DNA of 64,000 nt from assembly GCA_965240325.2 (NCBI GenBank), contig OZ251237.1:682001-746000 (forward strand). Direction: 5' to 3'. Every line of letters begins with the position of its first letter. The first letter of the stretch is position 1. The stretch comes from Rebecca billardiae RCC1528. Lineage: Eukaryota > Haptophyta. Shown here one piece after another: positions 56,411 through 64,000 of this stretch. A program made the translations under genes and the position numbers. The notes beneath the pieces were generated by a model that worked only from the letters and a program-made list of their open reading frames with translations, was not told the DNA's origin and made no database searches.

Positions 56411-56701
56411 CTATATACAATGGGTAACATAGCGCTTATATGCGGGTAAATTCCCATAATTGAATGGGTAATGTGCTCGATCTTGGAGTAGTTTTTCATG
56501 GACGTCTACGCGCACAGTATTGTGCCCCACTTTTTCGGTATTTTCACCATAAAATCCTTTGGATAGAGGGCAGCGCTTGTCAATAAGTAAGTCCGACCGC
56601 GTATCGTCATCTAGCTGCCATGGCAAGTAGGTAACATTCGGCTGAATCTCTATGTGACACAGCGGGCGCCGCTGCGTGCGCGCGCGACCGCGCGACGACA
56701 C
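56411..56701 (-). CDS. Small low-GC ORF, unknown
   Basis: 96 codons. The first ~15 are GC-rich host-like, and the rest (NVTYLPWQLDDDTRSDLL, ERAHYPF-like DRAHYPFNYGNL) is in visibly low-GC DNA (56396-56660) with ordinary amino-acid usage. Composition differs sharply from neighbouring genes. It may be the surviving piece of a foreign or viral gene, or an exon. No family recognised and the true start is unknown. Confidence 0.35.
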   Translation of the reverse strand: MSSRGRARTQRRPLCHIEIQPNVTYLPWQLDDDTRSDLLIDKRCPLSKGFYGENTEKVGHNTVRVDVHEKLLQDRAHYPFNYGNLPAYKRYVTHCI

Positions 56702-56939
56702 GCGGAGTCGGTTTCTAGTGCTTCTGGCGGCTGGGCTGGGCTCTGGGACATATTTGAGGGTGACTCCGCAAGCGTCACGCTCATCAGACGCCTACATGGC
56801 ATGGTTGTCAAATATCACCAATCGGTGGGCTGCTGGCTTGGACCCCCTACGATGAGGACTGTCGCCGCGGGCTGCGCCGCGGGGACTAGCGGCCGGCGCG
56901 CGCGCGCAGGCAGGGCGAGGCCGAGAGGCGCTGGCGCGG

Positions 56940-57830
56940 CGCGAGCCGGCGCATGCGCGCGAGCGGGCGCACCTGCTTGAGGTACTCGCCCTGCGCCATG
57001 CGCTCGACGACGGGCCGCTGGTCGCTCAGCCGGCGCGCCTCGTGCCGGCAGAGCGAGAGCGCGCGCCACTGCTGGCCCCGACCTGCCGGCTGCGCAGCCG
57101 CGCACCAAGACCGACCGAGCGGAGCTCGGGGCGGTGGAACGAGGCGAGCGGCGCGTCGCGCCTGCCGCCGCGCGTGCGCGCCTGCTCCACCGCGCCGCCG
57201 TGCTCGCCCGCCGCCTCCTCCGCCGCGTCGGCCTCGAAGACGGCGGCTGCCAGCGGCAGCTGCGGCAGGCTGAGCCGCGCGCGCTCACTCAGTGAGTCAC
57301 TCACACTGTGAGTCACACCCGCGGTCGCCTCGACGGCCATCTATCCACAGCTGCTCGAGCTGCTGGAGGGCGCCGCGACGATGGCGGCGCGGGCGCCCAG
57401 CGCGTCCGTTGCCGCGTCGCTCAGCTCGTCGAGCTCGGCGCCGCACTTCGCCAGCTTGGCGCCTAGCGCCTCCGCGTGTCACGTGCTCGTGCACGTCAGC
57501 CTGCTGATACGCCGCCGCCCATCGGCACTTCTGGCATCTGCGCGCGCAGCTGCTGCAGCTCGACGGCGGAGTCGTCGCGGCTGGCGGCGAGGGTGCGCAC
57601 CGCGTCGATTGCCGAGGCCTGCAGCCCGGTGATCGCCGCGTCGACGCGCGCGGCGATTTCCCCACGCAGCTCCTCGCGCCACGTGGCCGCCGCTCGCGTG
57701 CAGGCAGCTGGGCGCCGCTGCGCGACCCAGGAACCGGCGCGCGTCGCAAGGCACTCCCTTGGACAGGCTCCGCAGTTGACGACCTCTTTCACCTCGGCAC
57801 GTGCCTTAAGTAGCTCTCTGATCAAGAGTG
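56940..57830 (-). pseudogene. Decayed coiled-coil protein gene, copy B
   Basis: The minus-strand reading begins MIRELLKARAEVKEVVNCG (57825) and runs in frame to ~57496 (SAVELQQLRAQMPEVPMGGG). It then changes frame: ALGAKLAKCGAELDELSDAA and ALQQLEQLWI (about 57450-57340), PLAAAVFEADAAEEAAGEH, then LASFHRPELRSV (to ~57100). It parallels copy A at 53.8-54.35 kb. A short in-frame insertion (VTHSVSDSLS region) and at least two frame changes suggest decay, though introns cannot be excluded. Confidence 0.5.
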
Positions 57831-57867
57831 CCTTGCGTGCCGGGTAGCTCTCTGATCAGTAGGTTAC

Positions 57868-57975
57868 GACGCGGTGGATTCATTCTCCTGATGGCTCATT
57901 GATGAATACCATTTGTCGTCACGAAGCGGTGGATTCGTTCTCCTGATGGCTCCTTGATGAATACCATTTGTCAGA
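57868..57975 (+). repeat. Two 45-bp direct repeats (period 56)
   Basis: GGTGGATTCATTCTCCTGAT (57872) and GGTGGATTCGTTCTCCTGAT (57928), each followed by GGCTC(A/C)TTGATGAATACCA. Just upstream TAGCTCTCTGATCA also occurs twice (57811, 57846). Noncoding. Confidence 0.65.
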
Positions 57976-58073
57976 TGGCGACGATCAGGTAACGAGTGGT
58001 AAAGAGTCCGGTCATACGCGACCCGCTTCCTCTGCAATCCCAGCTTTCGGCATACGCGGGTACTACGATACAT

Positions 58074-58420
58074 TATGGCCCGCGGTGAAGATAAATACGA
58101 TGAGAGTCGTTGCGGCGGCGAGGCCATATTTATTTATTACTATGGTCACACATGAACGAGAGGCTACCCACAATTACCCTGCCTGGCGCACTTGGGCGTG
58201 GGTTTCGTTGATTCCTCTGTTCACTATTCAAGACGGCGGACGCGCCCTTTTTCGACGCTAATGCACCTGTAAGGGAGTCTCAAAATCGAAACTCGGTCTC
58301 CTCCAGCCCTAAAAAATCGCCCCCCGTCCCTTTTTTCTTGATCAAAGATCTTTTTGAAACGTGGTTCGGGCCCGCTGGTGCGGGCTCCACGCTGCGCGCT
58401 CCGCCCTGCACCGCGGGCCA
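58074..58420 (+). repeat. R1 dispersed repeat, copy 3
   Basis: It starts TTATGGCCCGCGGTG and ends CACCGCGGGCCA, so the termini are inverted (12 bp), unlike the other copies where only one end is obvious. It shares its 5' part with copy 2 (TGGTCACACATGAACGAGAG, GGCGTGGGTTTCGTTGATTC) and its 3' part with all four copies. Confidence 0.7.
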
Positions 58421-58427
58421 GGATCTG

Positions 58428-60380
58428 ATCCTATGGCATAGGATGAGTTCACCAGAGCGCCAGCGGCTCAGTTTCGCGCATACGAGTCTCATCGGTGTTG
58501 CTGTATCGTACACACAACTCCACCGGCTGTCGACACACACCATCTCCGCCTGCCGCCACTGCCACGGCGGTCGCGCGCGCGTGCGCGCGACCGCGCGCGC
58601 GCGCGCGATCCTATGCCATAGGATCCGGCATCCGCGCCAGGGACGGCTACATAGGATCGGCATGACAGCGTCAGTTGCTCGCCCCTGGCTTGTCTCCTAA
58701 ACCCCTGGGTTTCGTCAACGAGGTCCCCCCCCCCCCCCTCATTGTCCGGGCGGCGACGACCAGTGCCGCTGAGTCCTGGCTGCGTCGCCAAGCGGCGGCT
58801 GGAGGAGCGACGGGCGCGCGAGCGTGGCGGCCCGCGGGTATCGCAGACCTTGTGGCACGTAGTCGCGCGTGTGCGCGCCGTCACCTTGCGTGTACAACAC
58901 CAGGCGCTGACTCCCATGCCATTGCCTCGCCCGGAAGACTGCCTCGGCACCTTGTGTCTGCGTTCAAATGCTCACAAAGCTGGCTCGCGGCGCTTGTGGC
59001 AGTGCCTAGCGTGCAAGAAGCTGCTACAAGTGGTGTCATAGCACTCAAGACCCGGCCGTGACGCATGGGGCTAGTCGGGTAGGCTGATATATGCTATCGG
59101 CGACCAGCAAAGCAGTTCGATCAGTGATCCGTGACGCTGGAAATGTCATGCGCACACACCGTTTGAAACGCGAGAGCGCCGCGCGTGCCAAACGTGACCA
59201 CTTTCATGCGGCGTGCGGGGTCGGACGTCCAGCGCGCGTGTACGCATACATTGTGCATACATACCCCCACCACCCCGAGCCATCTCCTCGCGCCCAGGCT
59301 CCCCAAATGTCGAGTCGGCTGGCAGGAAGTGACCGCTCGCACAAGGTCAAGCTCGCAAGTGGTTGCGCGCGCCAACCGCAAGGGCGACGAGCGAGGAGAG
59401 ACATCAGCGGGCTGGTTTGTCGACGTTCCCCTACGTCTTGGGGCCCGCCCCGCCCAGCGTGCCGCCACGGAACGCCCCGCAATCGACCGCTAGGACGCTC
59501 GGCGAGCACGCACCCACCGCCGCCACGGCAGCCGTCCCCCGAGCCAGGGGTGTAGGGGACAAGCCCCTGGCAGCCGAGCGGCGACCCTGGGCACGGACGG
59601 CGCCGGCGGGTGCTCGCACTGGAAGCCCGCGCTGCCGCCCGCACCGCCGCCCACGCCGCCAGGCGCGTTGCTGCCCGTGGCACACCGATTCTGGGGCGGG
59701 GCGAAGAGAGGGCAACCGCCATCGTGCGTGCGGCCACGGACCTCCCACGATGGTGGCGGCCGTCCTTGTGGACCACGAGCCCACGAATCCAAGAGCGTGC
59801 GGGTCGAGCGTCGCGTAAATCGACTGCGGCACACGCATGGCGTGTCTACAGGTGCGATACCATCCACGCACGCGACATGGCAAGATGTTCCGGCTTCCTC
59901 CGAGGCTTGCTCTACATGCGTGCCGATGCTCGATCGCAACCACCTGACGACGCGAGAGACCCGCAGCAGCTTGCGCGCGCAGCCCCGGCGTGTCGTACAA
60001 TGCCATGCTTGGCGAGGACCAAAACGCATTGTGGATGAACCTCGTACGGCTCCGGTCGAACACAGTGAACCACGATGTGTGAGCATCAAGCTGGGTGTCA
60101 TCTACAAGTGCCACATGTCGGTCGGCGTTGCCGCCGTGGAGTCGCAAGGCGGCAGCGACCGCGACGGCTTCACGCGCTCCATCCGTGGAGCCCAAAACAT
60201 GCGGTGGTGGTCGAAAATCACAACAAGCTCGCTCTGGCGGATGGTGGCGACACTGCTACCGACCCCTAGGTGCAGTCGTACCATTCGGCAACATGAGAAA
60301 ATGTCGTCTGCTGAGTCGTCCCTGGGGCCATCCTATCACCTATGCCATAGGAATTAGGATTGAATCCTATGGGATAGGAT
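58428..60380. mobile_element. Possible element bounded by ATCCTATGGCATAGGAT palindromes
   Basis: The palindrome ATCCTATGGCATAGGAT stands at 58428-58444. ATCCTATGCCATAGGAT lies at 58608-58624, CCTATGCCATAGG at 60339-60351 and ATCCTATGGGATAGGAT at 60364-60380. Outer palindromes could mark the ends of a 1.95-kb element. Interior frames include a minus ORF (59431-60195). No target duplication or TIR longer than the palindrome is evident, so this is tentative. Confidence 0.4.
59431..60195 (-). CDS. Hypothetical ORF within the palindrome-bounded region
   Basis: 254 codons. The first ~150 read protein-like (VALVDDTQLDAHTSWFTVFD, FIHNAFWSSPSMALYDTPG, QSIYATLDPHALGFVGSW) and the rest turns into low-complexity Arg/Ala/Gly. 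I recognise no domain. An overlapping plus frame (59668-60357) is an alternative. It could be a transposase remnant given the context, but no DDE-type pattern is identifiable. Confidence 0.3.
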   Translation of the reverse strand: MGSTDGAREAVAVAAALRLHGGNADRHVALVDDTQLDAHTSWFTVFDRSRTRFIHNAFWSSPSMALYDTPGLRAQAAAGLSRRQVVAIEHRHACRASLGGSRNILPCRVRGWYRTCRHAMRVPQSIYATLDPHALGFVGSWSTRTAATIVGGPWPHARWRLPSLRPAPESVCHGQQRAWRRGRRCGRQRGLPVRAPAGAVRAQGRRSAARGLSPTPLARGTAAVAAVGACSPSVLAVDCGAFRGGTLGGAGPKT

Positions 60381-61802
60381 CGCAGTGGGATATCCGTTAG
60401 ACTCTAATACGGTGATGATACTATTGGATATTGATAGTCTGGCTGGCTTACTAGAGAGTAGAGACAAGATATGCTTTCATATAAGTCTTTATTGTTATTT
60501 GTTATTTGACAACTAATCATAAACTAATCATCATCGAATCATCCCGCCTCGCCCTCGGCCGCCTCCGTGCCAGTCTCACTGCAGACCGTCTAGAATTCGC
60601 TAGAATGTAGATCTGACAGCTACTGTAGTGAGTCGTTCTAGATGCATGATCATCAATCACAATCTCGGTGCTTGAATTAATTATCAATATATATATACAT
60701 ATTGATAAATAAAATCGGCGGTGGTCTACATGACCGCGCGCGTTCCGCGGTCCTTTTCTGCATAGAATCAACGCAGTTTGAGTTGGGATGGGGGCCCGCG
60801 GTGGCCGTGCAATCGCGGCTCTCTGCCGTAGTGGCAGTTCGCCAGTTGAAGTCGGTTCTGAGATGACTGAAGAGTACAGTCTAACTATTAGTCCGACCGT
60901 CGCCCTGCCTGCGATCCCGCGAGACTCATTCACTACACTTCACACAATTTCACAGCAGCGGACCTGAGACCGCACCCGGCACCCGTCAAATCGGACGTCC
61001 GTCTGACAACTAGCTGATGCCAAATGTCCAACTGGCTGATCAGCTCGGATCCGAACCGTCCGCGATCGTGCCATCATCGGCATCGGACGTCCGTCTGACA
61101 AACAACTTTTACGTCTTTTACTAGCTGCCAAATTACTGTCCAACTCCGATGGCTGATCAGCTCCGGGATCCGACCCGTCCGCGATCGTGCCGAGTGAGTC
61201 GTGCTGCCGCGGAGCTCATCGGAGTACTGAAGGAGTCGGGTGTGACAGCAGGGTGCTTTAGCGCTGCGGCCCGTGCCAGCCAACGACGACCAGACGTACT
61301 CTGGCCACTTGACCCGTTGCACGGGCCCGGGGGAGTGACCGTACGCCCTGCTACCGCGCGCGCCGCGCGACTCGGGGTGATGGAGAGCGGATGGCGACAG
61401 CAGCAGCAGTCCTCATGAAGACTATGAAGCTGGCGGCACGGGTGCACGAGGTGGCAGGCGAAAGCGCGCCGACGAGACCGCATTTGACACACCTGAGCCG
61501 CACGCGCGTGCCGTCGCCGAGCCGGCTGCACTGAAATGAACGCAACTTGACCGCGCGCAGCGCCACGACGGCGCGGCACTAGCTGATGCAGGCCGTACTG
61601 CCGGCACTGCTTCTGCGATCATGCGCCACGGTCGCAGCTGACTGCGTGAGCAGCAAGCGGGAGGCGGGTCCGGAGGCACGTGCAGGCGCGCTCGCAGCCA
61701 GGGGTTGGTCCCATCCGCCATCGTGCGCCGGGCACGTCACCTCCGATCCGGATGTGGCCAGTCCGGACGTCACGCGATCCGGGACGACGAATATATATAC
61801 GA
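60381..61802. other. Noncoding, with R2 arm and a tandem duplication
   Basis: AT-rich at 60390-60720. R2-like arm at 60731-60815 (TGACCGCGCGCGTTCCGCGG). A ~100-bp segment with TCGGACGTCCGTCTGACAA, GCTGATCAGCTC and CGTCCGCGATCGTGCC occurs twice in tandem (about 60989-61080 and 61082-61194). Frames at 61149-61570 are weak. Confidence 0.5.
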
Positions 61803-62068
61803 TTCGCTCGTAACGAACCGTTACGTTAAAGTCACGTCCGGCTCACACGCAGATCGCACTTTACTTAGGGAATATCGTGGGCGCGGTCTTTTCTCGCCGA
61901 ATGAACGTCTCTATGCGGTCTCAAAAAATCGAAACTCGGCCTCCACCTCCCTGAAAATCGCCCCGGCCCCGGGCCTTTTTTCTTTGATCAAAGATCTTAA
62001 TTTGAAACGTGGTTCGGGTCCGCACTGCGGGCTCCACGCTGCGCGCTCCGCCCTGCACCGCGGGCCAT
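61803..62068 (+). repeat. R1 dispersed repeat, copy 4
   Basis: It starts GATTCGCTCGTAACGAACCG as in copy 1 and ends CACCGCGGGCCATAATAT. Same order of blocks: AGATCGCACTTTACTTA, TCTCTATGCGGTCTC, TTTGATCAAAGATCTT, ACGTGGTTCGGG. Small indels distinguish it. 62069-62269 downstream is AT-rich and noncoding. Confidence 0.7.
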
Positions 62069-62269
62069 AATATAACAGCTAACTCAATTAAAGTCGTAGT
62101 ATTATATAACATGCAGTAGTCATCTGCTAGCTACTTACTTAAGTTACTAATAAGCTACTTTGAGCTGGCCGGGGTACGGGGCTGGGCCTGGAGGCTTCAG
62201 CCGCCGGTCTGTACGACCAGTAACATCGTTGGAGCAGCGTCGTCAACTCGTCATGATGCATCATCATCA

Positions 62270-63670
62270 TCATGATGCATCATCAATAACATCAGCATTC
62301 TGATGATCAACGTGAACGTCGTGACGAGTATTCATGCCGCCATCAACATGTAGCACCACGGCAAGCGCCCCTGCAGGCGGCACAGCCATGAACAGCGACA
62401 GCAGCAGCGGCGGCGGCGGCAGCGCGCACGCCTCGCACGCGCCGGACGCCGCTTGCCCATGCGCGGCGATTGCCGCCGCCGAGACGATGGCGCGCGCGCT
62501 GAAGTGCAGCCCCATGGCAGTGGCGCGCAGCCGGCCGTCGAAGCGGCCGAGGCTGAAGTCCAGGCACTGCACGATGGCAACCGAGCGCGCGATGGGCACC
62601 GCGAGCATCGCACCCACGTATCCGAGCCACGCAACCGGCTGCGAAGGCCCGTGCGCCGCAGCGACCAGCGCAGCGGCGGCCGCGGCGGCGAGCAGCGGCG
62701 CGGCGGCCAGCAAAGCGAGCGCTGCCGAGAGGGCAGGGCGCCGCGGGCTGACTCCAGCAAGGGCACACCCGCGCTTGAGTGCGCGTGCGATCTCCGGGGC
62801 ACGGAACGAGCCGACCACGCCCGCGCCAGCGTACACGGCCATGTACCCGCCGTACGTGAACACGCCGCGCCCAAAGTAGCCAAGCACCACGTCCGGCGAG
62901 GCCGCTATGAACAGCCACGCGGCGGCGCACGAGCACGCGTCCGCACAGAGGTGAGCCATATACGGCAGGTCGCCTGTGAGGACGCCGAGCGTGCGCAGCA
63001 CACCGGGACGCTCGTCGACGCCATCGAGCGCGTCGTACGCGGGCAGGTCAGTGGCCCCATCGTCCGCACCGCCATGCGCGGACGCCGGCCGCGCGCGCTC
63101 GCCCGCATCCCCTGCGAAGACCGCGGCAAACACCGCTGCGGCCAGCGTGCCCGTGACTGCAAGCAGGGCAAACACCGATCGCCAGCCGCATAGTGCCAGC
63201 GCGAGCGAGCCGATGCTCGGCGCGCCGAGCACGGCGAGCGTGCGCGCCGCGACCACGCGCGAGAGCACGCGCTCGCGGGCGGGCGCGTCGCCTTCGAAAC
63301 GGTCGCCAATCATTGCCTGCGCCGCGACGAGCGACGCGGCGCCACCGACCGCCTGCGCGACGCGGAGCGCCAGCAGCAGGCGCAGCGAGGTGGGTAGCGC
63401 GGCAATCGCACTCGCCGCGACAAAGAGCACAAGCCCGATGGCCAGCGTCCGCACCCGGCCACACGTGTCCGCGCACGCCCCGACGAGCGGGTACGCGAAG
63501 CCAAGCGCGAGGAGAAAGACGGTGATCACAGACTGCGCGTGCGCGACGGGCACTCCGTACTCGAGGGCGATCGCGGGCAGCGAGGGCGCCACAACATCGG
63601 ATGCGAACGCCGCAAGGATTCCGAGCAGCACGAGCGCCGGCTCGAGGCAGCCCGCCAACAGTGCTAGCAT
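62270..63670 (-). CDS. MFS transporter, Bcr/CflA-like drug/proton antiporter
   Basis: 466 aa with about 12 hydrophobic segments and a hydrophilic central loop (~residues 200-230, ending ALDGVDERPGVL). The first half follows the Bcr/CflA pattern: SDVVAPSLPAIALEYGV after helix 1, VITVFLLALGFAYPLVGACAD then TCGRVRTL (motif A region), RVAQAVGGAASLVAAQAMIGD, and GAPSIGSLALALCGWRSVF. Bacterial relatives export drugs and small molecules using the proton gradient. The substrate here is unknown. The gene is intronless and ends in a short hydrophilic tail whose DNA merges into an ATGATGATG-type repeat (62253-62285). Prokaryotic-like family and absence of introns could mean old lateral transfer, but GC matches the host. 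Confidence 0.8.
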   Translation of the reverse strand: MLALLAGCLEPALVLLGILAAFASDVVAPSLPAIALEYGVPVAHAQSVITVFLLALGFAYPLVGACADTCGRVRTLAIGLVLFVAASAIAALPTSLRLLLALRVAQAVGGAASLVAAQAMIGDRFEGDAPARERVLSRVVAARTLAVLGAPSIGSLALALCGWRSVFALLAVTGTLAAAVFAAVFAGDAGERARPASAHGGADDGATDLPAYDALDGVDERPGVLRTLGVLTGDLPYMAHLCADACSCAAAWLFIAASPDVVLGYFGRGVFTYGGYMAVYAGAGVVGSFRAPEIARALKRGCALAGVSPRRPALSAALALLAAAPLLAAAAAAALVAAAHGPSQPVAWLGYVGAMLAVPIARSVAIVQCLDFSLGRFDGRLRATAMGLHFSARAIVSAAAIAAHGQAASGACEACALPPPPLLLSLFMAVPPAGALAVVLHVDGGMNTRHDVHVDHQNADVIDDAS

Positions 63671-64000
63671 CAGAAACAGTGATGGACGACGAACCGCCGC
63701 GCGCCATCTGAGGCCACTTCACCGAAATCCAGGTTGGGGAGGATCTCCGCTGCACTGGTGGGGAGGATGTCATCCTCCCCGCTCGCCACGGCTGGGGAGG
63801 ATGTCCGCCGCGCTGTCCGGTCTTTCGCCGCTGACAAAACTTTCGAAAACGAAAGTCGCGCTATGGCGGACCCGGTGTTCCCGCCCGGCGGCGAAAGGGG
63901 CGCGGGGCCGGTGGCTCGCGATCCGAAGGGCAGTAGCACGCGACCTCGCTTGGGCGGTGGCAGCGGCGCTGTGGCACGGCGTGTACCATCCGCGCGGCTG
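63671..64000. promoter_or_regulatory. MFS gene upstream region with GGGGAGGAT repeats
   Basis: TGGGGAGGAT occurs three times (63735, 63759, 63792), and the middle copy forms the palindrome GGGGAGGATGTCATCCTCCC (63760-63780 including the final C), about 90 bp upstream of the ATG at 63670. Regularly spaced repeats with a palindrome suggest protein-binding sites. A minus frame (63939-63670, 89 codons) overlaps but has no protein features. Confidence 0.4.

Overview
The window looks like nuclear DNA of a GC-rich unicellular alga with a secondary plastid. A haptophyte is my best guess, but that is inference and not proof. The supporting signs are short GC-rich GT-AG introns (93-180 nt, many donors of the form GTGCG) in at least six genes, and the eukaryotic families present: Tubby, BTB/BACK, FHA, a mitochondrial uS4 and a complex I gamma-carbonic-anhydrase-like subunit. 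A ferredoxin-dependent bilin reductase with a leader peptide and an EsV-1-7 repeat protein also point to an alga. There are no operons, Shine-Dalgarno sites or CRISPR arrays.

Layout. 1-11.1 kb is gene-dense: the 3' part of a giant ADCY10-like ATPase/TPR protein (+), a convergent RlmI-type methyltransferase (-), and a GH130-like beta-propeller protein (-). 11.2-24.5 kb is mostly mobile and repeat DNA: a 1.7-kb element bounded by eight-plus-eight inverted short repeats, then a second copy of the propeller gene (20.4-18.2 kb) whose last part lies 4.5 kb away at 13.8 kb because two related tandem elements (13.9-18.4 kb) sit inside it, then a relic of a low-GC gene (24.05-23.4 kb). 24.5-29.8 kb holds a secreted Cys-rich/Pro-rich membrane protein, a pseudo-caspase fused to armadillo repeats, and a head-to-head gamma-CAL gene. 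30-32 kb is a TIR transposon.

33.3-39.1 kb holds mitochondrial uS4, a B3GNTL1-like glycosyltransferase head-to-head with a PebA-like bilin reductase, and an SDR. 39.2-43.4 kb has a nested transposon (TTAA element carrying an ATTA-flanked element), a decayed gene and low-GC DNA. 43.4-50.2 kb holds a 16-repeat EsV-1-7 protein, a BTB-BACK-FHA protein and a divergent Tubby-like protein. 50.2-62.2 kb is again repeat-rich: a second, inverted copy of the 30-kb transposon, four dispersed copies (one at 23 kb) of an unclassified structured repeat, two decayed paralogous coiled-coil genes, and small low-GC ORFs. 62.3-63.7 kb is a Bcr/CflA-type MFS transporter.

The genes do not form one pathway; they are ordinary neighbours in a eukaryotic genome. 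The most unusual items are the pseudo-caspase-ARM fusion, the BTB-BACK-FHA fusion, the strictly periodic EsV-1-7 protein, and several small DNA-transposon families whose ends and target duplications can be read directly. All exon boundaries were placed by eye from reading-frame continuity and splice consensus. No alignment or database search was run.
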